Assembly: GCA_031732755.1 (NCBI GenBank)
Contig: JAVMKI010000048.1
Coordinates: forward strand, 1-64,000
Length of the DNA: 64,000 nt
Origin: Contendibacter sp031732755
Lineage (GTDB): Bacteria; Pseudomonadota; Gammaproteobacteria; Competibacterales; Competibacteraceae
Direction of reading: 5' to 3'
In this document: positions 20,859 through 27,020 of the stretch, piece after piece
Numbering within the stretch: position 1 is the stretch's first letter
How the letters are laid out: the number at the start of each line of letters is the position of its first letter
Translations under genes and position numbers: made by a program
The notes under the pieces: model-generated
Database searches by the model: none
Seen by the model: the letters and a program-made list of their open reading frames with translations, nothing else
Told to the model about the DNA's origin: nothing

Positions 20859-20994
20859 CTCTAACGAACTTGCTCACCGGGGCCGCGCCTTGCTGTCCTT
20901 CAAATCACCCACAACCGTCAATGGCGCGGTCTCCGGTGCAGCAGCCAGTTAGGCGGATTACGCTTCGCTAATCCGCCCTACGTGCTAGTTAGAT
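20859..20994 (-). other. attC site of cassette 7, enlarged by a REP element
   Basis: The distal core CTCTAAC is at 20859-20865. Two candidate gene-proximal cores exist: GTTAGGC at 20948-20954 and GTTAGAT at 20988-20994. Between them is a hairpin (GGCGGATTA / TAATCCGCC) of the REP type. The simplest reading is an original attC with a REP copy inserted at its proximal end. Confidence 0.65.
20951..20982 (-). repeat. GTAG-type REP palindrome
   Basis: On the minus strand the sequence begins GTAG and continues GGCGGATTAGCG, with AAGCGTAATCCGCC as the second arm. This is the familiar REP sequence dispersed by RAYT (TnpA-REP) transposases in many proteobacteria. It lies within the cassette 7 attC. 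Confidence 0.75.
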
Positions 20995-20995
20995 T

Positions 20996-21667
20996 TCAGA
21001 GTGCATGAAGTCGGCTAGTGAACATACCGCACTCCTGGTCGCTATCCATCTCAAACTCCCTTTTAATAGCGTATCCGGCCTGCTCGATATCTCTGAAGAG
21101 AACGAGCAAATAAGATCTGCTGTTGTAGTTCAGCAACTCTGCCGCTTTTGAGCCCAACTCCGGATACTCGGACTGGGCTGCATCAATAGCTTCCTGCTGA
21201 CTTAGGGGGCCAGCGCCGACAACCAACTGCTGATCTTCCTTTTCCGCGACCACCACTATCGTGGAACCAGACGTAGTGAAATTCTTCGTTGATGAGTCAT
21301 AAACAAACGCATCTACTTGCAGCGCAATTTTCGATGTTGGATTGGAGATGTTACAAAAGTAAAGATTGCCATCGTGCGCTCGTAGCCGAGAAAGCTCCCG
21401 CTTGGCCGTCTCCTCGACTTGGTCTGCAGATACATTTAGCACCTTTGCAGGCTCTGTCTCCAGTTCCTTTACGAGTTCCGCTTTTGGACGGAGACCAACT
21501 AACAAAAATGGCGACACTGCTACTAGGTGTTGCCGTTGAAGAACGGCCAACTGCTTCATTGAGTGCCGACGAAGATTTCGCGTTTCAATTGTGTACCAGA
21601 GTGCAAAGATGGCCAGTAAGACCTGAATGATCAGACCGAGAATCTCTAGAACGTCCTTAGAAATCAC
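20996..21667 (-). CDS. Integron cassette 7: single-pass membrane protein, unknown function
   Basis: A 223-residue protein with one N-terminal membrane helix (residues 8-26), then a basic RNLRRH stretch and a long soluble region likely on the cytosolic side. No catalytic motif is seen. The C-terminal part includes a probable beta-rich domain from about residue 98. It begins 27 bases after the cassette border at 21694. Function unknown. Confidence 0.65.
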   Translation of the reverse strand: MISKDVLEILGLIIQVLLAIFALWYTIETRNLRRHSMKQLAVLQRQHLVAVSPFLLVGLRPKAELVKELETEPAKVLNVSADQVEETAKRELSRLRAHDGNLYFCNISNPTSKIALQVDAFVYDSSTKNFTTSGSTIVVVAEKEDQQLVVGAGPLSQQEAIDAAQSEYPELGSKAAELLNYNSRSYLLVLFRDIEQAGYAIKREFEMDSDQECGMFTSRLHAL

Positions 21668-21687
21668 TTAATTCCCCCTGTTGTTGA

Positions 21688-21757
21688 ATCTAACGCAGAG
21701 CTAAGCCGACCGCTGGAGCGTAGCGGAAGCGGGTCGGTCTTGAGCGCCTTGTTAGGC
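21688..21757 (-). other. attC site of cassette 6
   Basis: Core sites are ATCTAAC at 21688-21694 and GTTAGGC at 21751-21757. The arms AGCCGACCGCT and AGCGGGTCGGTCT pair with one mismatch. The site is 70 bp. Confidence 0.85.
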
Positions 21758-21760
21758 CAG

Positions 21761-22204
21761 TTATTTCGGGGCCACTTGCTCCAAACTAATGAAATGTCCC
21801 TTTTCATCGTAGACGAGCCTGAATAGGAGTACATCACCAGTAAGCGCAATAGTTTCTTCTTTTATGCTCTTTTGTGCAACATCGAGCAATTTGGTTGCCA
21901 AAGTAGTATTGTCACTTTTATCTGAAATTTTTGTTAGTTTCCACCCGTCCGTTATATCAAACTGGAAATCCGCCTTTGAAAGGAAGTTCCAAGTATCTAT
22001 ACGGTAACGTTCGTTGTAATTTGGAAGCCATACTATTTCGCCAACAGGCCCCTTCTCCCCAGGTTTAATCATCAGATACGGCTCTGGTCGGAATACATCA
22101 TAACCATCGCCCGTGCCATTTTTTGTTATGTTATAGCCCGCACAACCACTCAAACTTAGGCAGCAAACCGCAACCACTAGGCAAGTATGAATTTTTCTAA
22201 ACAT
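21761..22204 (-). CDS. Integron cassette 6, second gene: lipoprotein of unknown function
   Basis: A 147-residue protein with a lipoprotein signal: hydrophobic residues 7-18 and the lipobox LSGC, so the mature protein would start at cysteine 21. The rest shows no known domain. It lies 8 bases downstream of the serine protease gene within the same cassette, with no attC between them, so both genes move together. It may be a partner or inhibitor of that protease in the envelope, which is inference. Confidence 0.7.
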   Translation of the reverse strand: MFRKIHTCLVVAVCCLSLSGCAGYNITKNGTGDGYDVFRPEPYLMIKPGEKGPVGEIVWLPNYNERYRIDTWNFLSKADFQFDITDGWKLTKISDKSDNTTLATKLLDVAQKSIKEETIALTGDVLLFRLVYDEKGHFISLEQVAPK

Positions 22205-22212
22205 ATCTCCTC

Positions 22213-22890
22213 CTATATCAAAATTTGCATATTAAGCAAACGAAGGCATTGCGCGACTGGTACGCAATGCACCAAACAAATCCCGGAATCCGTTATTTCT
22301 CCTGAAAGAGCCGCAACTAATCCAATAAGTACTCCTTCCGGGGTAATTACGTAGCCTCCCGAATCACCAACCTGTGGTGTATAGTCAGGATTAACTGCTA
22401 CGGAAAACTGCTCACCAAATGTAAGGCGACCATACTTTGTATGTGGCCATGAGTATTTCTGCCTCTGGCGAATAATAACTCCTGTAGTGTATTTCTCTGA
22501 GCTAGCGCCCCATAACAAAATCTCTTCTCCTGGGTGAGGTTCGCCTATTGATGAAATATACTGTAATGACAATCCTGGTGTTTGAACTGGCAATTTTGAG
22601 TAATTCTCTATCGGCAAAATAGCTTTGGCTACTGCGAAGTCTGCAACAGGGTTTTCTTTTGTGGTAAGGCTTTCGCCAGAATATATTGCAATTTTGTTCT
22701 TATACGGGTCGTTATAGGGGAAATAAATTTCCCACGGTCCTTCGTCAGGGGTTGCGAATGCCTTTATTACGTGATCGCATGATGCAATGTGCACTTCACC
22801 ATTCGCATTAGAACAAAAGAGACCAAGAGTCCCGAAGGCAATAGCGCTTCGGGGTCTGATCTTGCTGCCGATGTGAAGTGATGAATTCAT
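22213..22890 (-). CDS. Integron cassette 6, first gene: trypsin-like serine protease
   Basis: A 225-residue protein with a chymotrypsin-type triad. Histidine 40 is in SCDHVI, aspartate 84 in VADFAVAK, and serine 177 in GDSGG, in the right order and at plausible spacing. No signal peptide is evident, so it may act in the cytosol, like the proteases of some defence systems. It may instead be a relative that has lost export. It starts 25 bases from the cassette border at 22915 and is followed closely by the lipoprotein gene. Catalytic activity is inferred from the motifs only. Confidence 0.7.
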   Translation of the reverse strand: MNSSLHIGSKIRPRSAIAFGTLGLFCSNANGEVHIASCDHVIKAFATPDEGPWEIYFPYNDPYKNKIAIYSGESLTTKENPVADFAVAKAILPIENYSKLPVQTPGLSLQYISSIGEPHPGEEILLWGASSEKYTTGVIIRQRQKYSWPHTKYGRLTFGEQFSVAVNPDYTPQVGDSGGYVITPEGVLIGLVAALSGEITDSGICLVHCVPVAQCLRLLNMQILI

Positions 22891-22908
22891 AGATGATTTA
22901 TTATCTTT

Positions 22909-23007
22909 GCCTAACCAACCAAGATGACCGGCAACGCGCGCTTATCATGCAGTTTACCCGTGGCCACTTCTAGTGGGGCGCGTTGTCCGGTCCATCGGGC
23001 GTTAGCC
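22909..23007 (-). other. attC site of cassette 5
   Basis: Core sites are GCCTAAC at 22909-22915 and GTTAGCC at 23001-23007. Long arms pair inside: GACCGGCAACGCGC with GCGCGTTGTCCGGTC. The site is 99 bp, near the VCR end of the size range. Confidence 0.85.
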
Positions 23008-23207
23008 CGTCCCCGCGCCACAACGGACTGAATCTTCAGAAAATCTGGCTGAACCACTGGCACTCCTCGTGCAGCGTCACGGACCGACGCCACTGATCGC
23101 ATCAACTCGTTATGCGTCAGTGGCGCCGTAGCGACGCTGCATAACCGATTTTTGGAGTTTCGACCAGGTTTTACTAATAATCTTCAACAAAATCAATACG
23201 GGAGACG
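23008..23207 (-). other. Cassette 5 body, apparently geneless
   Basis: Only about 200 bases separate the attC of cassette 5 from the border of cassette 4. No coding sequence stands out. A hairpin at 23109-23145 pairs GTTATGC with GCATAAC and GTCGC-like inner arms, resembling a miniature attC. Confidence 0.4.
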
Positions 23208-23265
23208 GGCTAACATTTAGCATCAGCCGCGCGCGTAGCGCGTCGGCTGCATGCGTTTGTTAGGG
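23208..23265 (-). other. attC site of cassette 4
   Basis: Core sites are GGCTAAC at 23208-23214 and GTTAGGG at 23259-23265. The arms GCATCAGCCGCGCGCG and CGCGTCGGCTGCATGC pair well. At 58 bp it is near the minimum attC length. Confidence 0.85.
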
Positions 23266-23371
23266 CTATCACGGCTCCAAGAAGCACACCGTTTCCGAAC
23301 CGCTGCCCTAACTTGAAATATAGCAAAGCAGGTTCACTTTGCCACTGTCAGAGCCTAAAAAGGTGTCTGAC

Positions 23372-23470
23372 CCCTTTTTCCCCTTCTTTTCCCCTTTTCC
23401 CCTTTTCCCCTTTTCCCCTTTTCCCTTTCTTTTCCCTTTCTTTTCCCTTTCTTTTCCCTTTCCCTTGGTC
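23372..23470. repeat. Long C/T simple-sequence tract
   Basis: Iterated CCCCTTTT-type and CCCTTTCTTTT-type units form an almost pure pyrimidine strand of about 100 bases. It lies between the zinc-ribbon gene and its attC. It is flanked by AAAAGGTGTCTGACCCC, a motif I associate with REP-type transposase surroundings. Confidence 0.8.
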
Positions 23471-23489
23471 TGTTCCCGATTTCCTGCTC

Positions 23490-24161
23490 TTATAATTGGT
23501 TCCAAACCTGCCCGCGACCCCGGCAACTGGGGCATACTTCTCCTACTGCTCCCGTTTGATTGCAAGTAGGACATATGCCAACGCTGCCACAGATACTCCC
23601 GACGAAGCCGCCGCCTCCGCATTGCGGACAAACGCCGCGATTATCACCACCACATGTGAGGCAAACCCCATACTGCTGTTTAGAGCCGCATCTCGCACAG
23701 ATACGAACACCTGCGGATAAGTAATGATTTTCGTGTTTAGTGCGTCCGCCTTCTATCTCTCCGCACCTCGTGCAAATCCGCCTTTGTGCACAATTGGCGT
23801 GCTCGTAATACGCCCAATCCGTCCACGCATGCTCAATTCGCATGGTACCTACCGTCCCGCATCTAGTGCAAACCCACTCTTGCGTGCATTTATTTTCCTG
23901 GACATATCTCCAAGCCCCCCATTTGTGTTCGTTACGCTCGCCGTGCGCCTGACCACACCGAATGCAAACCTCTTTTTGTATGCAGCTGTTGCCCCCTTGG
24001 CTCTCCCAAATAAGCTTCTCATGTTGAACGTGCTCGCTATCTGCTCGTTCGCACCTGACGCAAAAGCGCCTCTGGGCGCAACTGGTACTCTTGTAATACT
24101 CCCAACCTGACCAATTATGCCCTTTCCAAGCACACCGAATTTTTCTTAGCGCATGAAACAT
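23490..24161 (-). CDS. Integron cassette 4: multi-zinc-ribbon protein with DnaJ-like C-terminus
   Basis: A 223-residue protein with two parts. Residues 1 to about 155 are four or five repeats of about 30 residues. Each has the form W-x2-W-x-Y, a lone cysteine, then C-x-RC, for example GWEYYKSTSCAQRRFC and WTDWAYYEHANCAQRRIC. The C-terminal 60 residues contain CLTCGG, CPQCGGGG, CPTCNQTG and CPSCRGRG, the pattern of the DnaJ cysteine-rich zinc domain. It probably binds several zinc ions and a nucleic acid or protein partner. It has a cassette border at 24204. Function unknown. Confidence 0.7.
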   Translation of the reverse strand: MFHALRKIRCAWKGHNWSGWEYYKSTSCAQRRFCVRCERADSEHVQHEKLIWESQGGNSCIQKEVCIRCGQAHGERNEHKWGAWRYVQENKCTQEWVCTRCGTVGTMRIEHAWTDWAYYEHANCAQRRICTRCGEIEGGRTKHENHYLSAGVRICARCGSKQQYGVCLTCGGDNRGVCPQCGGGGFVGSICGSVGICPTCNQTGAVGEVCPSCRGRGQVWNQL

Positions 24162-24197
24162 AGGTTTAGGAGTCCAACGATATTGTGTAAGGGCGTT

Positions 24198-24284
24198 ACC
24201 TAACGTAAAGCTGACCGGCGCTGCGCGGCTTTATCGCGCAGCGTCCAGCGACCGAAGGGAGCGAGGTCCAGCGCCTTGTTAGCC
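24198..24284 (-). other. attC site of cassette 3
   Basis: Core sites are ACCTAAC at 24198-24204 and GTTAGCC at 24278-24284. The interior pairs GACCGGCGCTGCGCG with the CGCGCAGCGTCC arm. The site is 87 bp, and the HNH gene ends 11 bases from it. Confidence 0.85.
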
Positions 24285-24294
24285 AACATCGTGG

Positions 24295-25437
24295 CTACCT
24301 CGCTGACAAAAGACTTTTTGCATATACGGTTTCGTTGACATCACATTCAAATAAAACCTGAACGCACTTCGCCTGACCAAAAACCATCGGCTGTGGATCC
24401 TCCCGAACAACTTGGGTAGAAAGCTGCTCCAGAGAGAAAGAAAGAAGTTTTTCCGCTTTTGGGCCTAACCAAATTTGCAGGTTGTGCATGGTGGGCCAAC
24501 TTTCCTTTGGAAGAGCCGATATTGGTTCAAGGTAAAAGAATAATAGAGTAACCCGTATGTGTGCCCCCTTTAGGTCGGTGATATTCCATCTTTGCGGCTG
24601 ATCTGCTGGTTCTGGGACAAGAAACATAGCGTGGTCAACAAAGACGCTATTGTCGAGCGCGCGAGCGGAAGGGGTCTCGTGACCTTTGAGGACGCTTTCA
24701 AGGACGAGGGATGGGTTTACGCCCGCAGTTTGCTGATCGAAGTAAAACTCTACCTTCGCTGACTGCAAACCAAGAAGCGGGTTGTTTTGCTCTGTGGCGT
24801 GACTAATTGACTGCCTTGGAAGAGAGGAAATGGTATGTGATACAGTGCCGTGGATGACGTTGTAGCCGGGATGTTCGAGATTGTAGAATCCAGCGGCGGA
24901 GAGCACGCCGTTCGTATACTCAAGGTAGCGGTCTTTTTGGACCACGCGGCCTTCAGTCATCCCCGGCGGTAACCCAATAGGGGGTGGCGGCATTGGGCTG
25001 TTCGGGCTAACTGCACGATAACCCACCTCTTCTTTGAATAGAAGTTCCAGGTCGCTATCTGTAGCCTCAAAACGGAGGGTTACGAAGAGACCGCATGGCA
25101 GCAGGGGGGAATGAATTGCGCGCACGTCCTTTTGAATTTCCGCCAACCCATCTTCCACCCGCTTTAGGCCGTCGAGGTACTTAGGGTCTGCGGCGTAGCG
25201 CTGTTCACAAAGCTCATACCAGAAATCGCGCGCCTCTCGGATGAATTTTCGTTTTACAGAATTCGCTCCGTAAGTTTCATGGCAACTTGGACATAGCGGC
25301 GCAGCATTATCATCCGTATCTTCACCACCTTCGGCTTGTGGAACGATGTGGTGAATTTCGATTCCTAACGCGTGACATAAACAACACATGAAGTGCGATT
25401 TACGCTTTACCGCCAGCTTTGTTTCCTCAGTGAAGGC
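24295..25437 (-). CDS. Integron cassette 3: HNH-domain protein
   Basis: A 380-residue protein whose N-terminus is an HNH nuclease module: CCLCHALG, then EIHHIVPQAEGG, then APLCPSCHETYG. The double histidine and zinc-binding cysteines are intact. A helical linker follows (residues about 75-115), then a 260-residue C-terminal domain of beta-rich appearance that I do not recognise. I chose the ATG at 25437 (MAFTEETK) just inside the cassette border; an earlier start would run into the attC. It could be a DNA-cutting defence effector, by analogy with other HNH fusions, but this is inference. Confidence 0.7.
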   Translation of the reverse strand, partial: AFTEETKLAVKRKSHFMCCLCHALGIEIHHIVPQAEGGEDTDDNAAPLCPSCHETYGANSVKRKFIREARDFWYELCEQRYAADPKYLDGLKRVEDGLAEIQKDVRAIHSPLLPCGLFVTLRFEATDSDLELLFKEEVGYRAVSPNSPMPPPPIGLPPGMTEGRVVQKDRYLEYTNGVLSAAGFYNLEHPGYNVIHGTVSHTISSLPRQSISHATEQNNPLLGLQSAKVEFYFDQQTAGVNPSLVLESVLKGHETPSARALDNSVFVDHAMFLVPEPADQPQRWNITDLKGAHIRVTLLFFYLEPISALPKESWPTMHNLQIWLGPKAEKLLSFSLEQLSTQVVREDPQPMVFGQAKCVQVLFECDVNETVYAKSLLSAR

Positions 25438-25455
25438 CATGAGCTGTCCAGGTTT

Positions 25456-25572
25456 GGCTAACGTTTGAGCTAAGGGGCAGGCCAAGCCGGCGCATATAAT
25501 GCGAAGCATGCGCCGGTTTGGCCTGTCCAGTGACGAGCGAAGCGAGGAACGGCCTTGAGCGACTTGTTAGCC
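25456..25572 (-). other. attC site of the beta-lactamase cassette
   Basis: Core sites are GGCTAAC at 25456-25462 and GTTAGCC at 25566-25572. Very long arms pair: GGCAGGCCAAGCCGGCGCAT with its counterpart near 25510-25532. The site is 117 bp. The proximal core overlaps the TAA stop of the beta-lactamase gene. Confidence 0.9.
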
Positions 25573-26367
25573 ACCAATGATTCCCTCACTTGCCATAATT
25601 TTGGTAGGAATAGATTTTCTTAGTGGCAATTCACTCTCATTGCCAATATTCATGTTAAAAGCAAAAAAGTAAACCTCTGTTCCTTTTTCGACCCACCCAA
25701 CCCACCATGCCACACCAGGATTTGAGTCGGTTCCTACGCCAGAAAAGCCAGTTTTTGAATGCACAAGATATTCTGGCGTTGCTTCCGTTACCAAAGACTC
25801 TTTCACAATTAGCTGGTTTTCCTTCGATGCTGGCAACTTATTTAAATATAGAGACTCTAGAAATTCCACTTGATTAACTGCGGAAATTCTAAGCTGGCCT
25901 TCTAGCCAGAATTTATCAATGCCGCCGCCGATATTTTGGTTGCCATATGAAAATTTTTTAAGGTATTTCTGCATTCTTACTTCGCCAACTTCTCTGGCGA
26001 CTTGTTGAAATACAGGAACCGCTGAGACTTGTATTGCCCCTCTTAAGGTCAAGTCTCTTTCCCATTGCTTCATGGCTCTTGGCTTTCCGTCCCATTTGAA
26101 AACCTGATGCTCATTCTTTATGACACCAGTTTCCAGGCCGATGATTGCGTTTGGTATCTTAAACGTTGATGCCGGAAGATATTCCTTTGATGCACGAGCT
26201 ACGTTATTGGTAGCGCAGGATTTACTGCTACTTTTACAAAGCACGAAGACACCATTGACGGCTTCGGTAGAGAACTCTTTGTTCCAAGACGTGTTTTCAG
26301 TAATTGAATCAGCTAATGCATTACTTGATAGAAACGCGAAAATTACATATGCGGCAAATGTTTTCAT
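25567..26367 (-). CDS. blaOXA: Integron cassette 2: class D beta-lactamase, OXA-10 family
   Basis: A 266-residue periplasmic serine beta-lactamase that hydrolyses penicillins and related drugs. The signal peptide covers about residues 1-19. Active-site motifs are S67-T-F-K70, S-A-V in IQVSAVPVF, Y-G-N in KFSYGNQN and K-T-G in HSKTGFSG. The protein follows OXA-10 from end to end as I recall it, with the same length and roughly 18-20 substitutions. Examples are D for G20, N55-V56 for D55-L56, and A near the C-terminus for E. I chose the ATG at 26367, since the extra nine residues upstream lie at the cassette border. Expression would depend on a promoter in the integrase region or in the first cassette. 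Confidence 0.95.
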   Translation of the reverse strand: MKTFAAYVIFAFLSSNALADSITENTSWNKEFSTEAVNGVFVLCKSSSKSCATNNVARASKEYLPASTFKIPNAIIGLETGVIKNEHQVFKWDGKPRAMKQWERDLTLRGAIQVSAVPVFQQVAREVGEVRMQKYLKKFSYGNQNIGGGIDKFWLEGQLRISAVNQVEFLESLYLNKLPASKENQLIVKESLVTEATPEYLVHSKTGFSGVGTDSNPGVAWWVGWVEKGTEVYFFAFNMNIGNESELPLRKSIPTKIMASEGIIGG

Positions 26368-26381
26368 GGAGCCTTCTTGGT

Positions 26382-26450
26382 GGCTAACGTTCAAGGTCAG
26401 GGGACTGGCGCGGCTTTATGCGCCAGGTCCCCTGCACCGCAGGGTTGGGG
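26382..26450 (-). other. attC site of cassette 1
   Basis: The distal core GGCTAAC is at 26382-26388. The arms CAGGGGACTGGCGC and GCGCCAGGTCCCCTG pair with one bulged base. The proximal core is degenerate, reading GTTGGGG at 26444-26450. Confidence 0.7.
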
Positions 26451-26457
26451 ATCTGGG

Positions 26458-26706
26458 TCACTTACCGTACTTCCTTCGCAACTCTCGGAGAAAGGCGGAC
26501 AAGTAATCGACGGAGAGGCGGACTTGCGATGAATTTACCTCGCAGTACTTCGCGGTCTCTGGGTAGGCGCTGTTGTAGCGACTCGGACGACGGTTCAGTT
26601 CTTCACCAGAGACCTCACGTTCAGAAAGCGCGGCGACCAACGCGCCTACCTTTTGAGCCAACTCTTTTTCTTCCGCTTCGATAACTGATTTTGGATGAAT
26701 TGTCAT
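26458..26706 (-). CDS. Integron cassette 1: small protein of unknown function
   Basis: An 82-residue, mostly helical and charged protein in the same orientation as the other cassette genes, ending 8 bases before its attC. I do not recognise it. The sequence EEKELAQKVGALVAALSE could form a short coiled coil. It lies head to head with the small plus-strand frame at 26719, their 5' ends 12 bases apart. It is nearest to the integrase, the position of the most recently captured cassette. Confidence 0.5.
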   Translation of the reverse strand: MTIHPKSVIEAEEKELAQKVGALVAALSEREVSGEELNRRPSRYNSAYPETAKYCEVNSSQVRLSVDYLSAFLRELRRKYGK

Positions 26707-26718
26707 AGGAGAGCACCG

Positions 26719-26916
26719 ATGAGCGAATTTCTTCAGGAGATGAACAAGCTGGTGGATGAACTCGAACTAAGAACGCGAAAAATTCTGGAAGCGGCAATTC
26801 GGCACGACGAGGAACGAAGCGATGAATCTCGCTCAGAACTGCGGCTTGCGATTGCATATGTGAAGCCGCTGACCAAGGCGATGAAGTACACGCTCAAGAC
26901 CCCCAACTACAAGTAG
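26719..26916 (+). CDS. Small helical protein between cassette 1 and intI, unknown function
   Basis: A 65-residue acidic helical protein (MSEFLQEMNKLVDELELRTR onward) with a good ribosome-binding site, AGGAG, before the ATG. It points toward intI, opposite to the cassette genes. It is divergent from the 82-residue gene and could be its regulatory or antitoxin-like partner. Its 3' end runs past the putative attI core at about 26901-26907, so it may be a chance frame. Confidence 0.4.
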   Translation: MSEFLQEMNKLVDELELRTRKILEAAIRHDEERSDESRSELRLAIAYVKPLTKAMKYTLKTPNYK

Positions 26917-27020
26917 ACACCCTAAAAGGCGTATTATTTTGCACCTGATAGGTGTATATTAGCATATCGTGCATATATCCTCTTATGTAGTAAAGATATA
27001 ATGAAGATACTGATCCCCTA
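26908..27020. promoter_or_regulatory. Probable attI site and integrase promoter region
   Basis: In integrons the insertion site attI lies between the first cassette and intI. A GTTGGGG core (minus strand, 26901-26907) matches the core of the cassette 1 attC and may be the junction. The AT-rich remainder includes TATAAT at 26997-27002, a possible -10 box for intI, and a CACCT/AGGTG palindrome at 26942-26954. No LexA box was recognised. Confidence 0.4.

Larger units (their letters stand above)
22891..23489. other. Cassette 5 and downstream part of cassette 4, no confident gene
   Basis: This stretch holds attC sites at 22909-23007 and 23208-23265, a roughly 200-base cassette without a clear gene, and a long pyrimidine tract at 23372-23470. 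The small frames present lack ribosome-binding sites and family resemblance. Confidence 0.5.

Noticed and set aside
23109..23145. A miniature attC in the geneless cassette
   Set aside because: The hairpin has attC-like ends but is only 37 bp, below the usual minimum, and lacks the inner core sites.
26930..27020. LexA-controlled intI promoter
   Set aside because: No CTGT-N8-ACAG box could be found upstream of intI, so SOS control is not supported.
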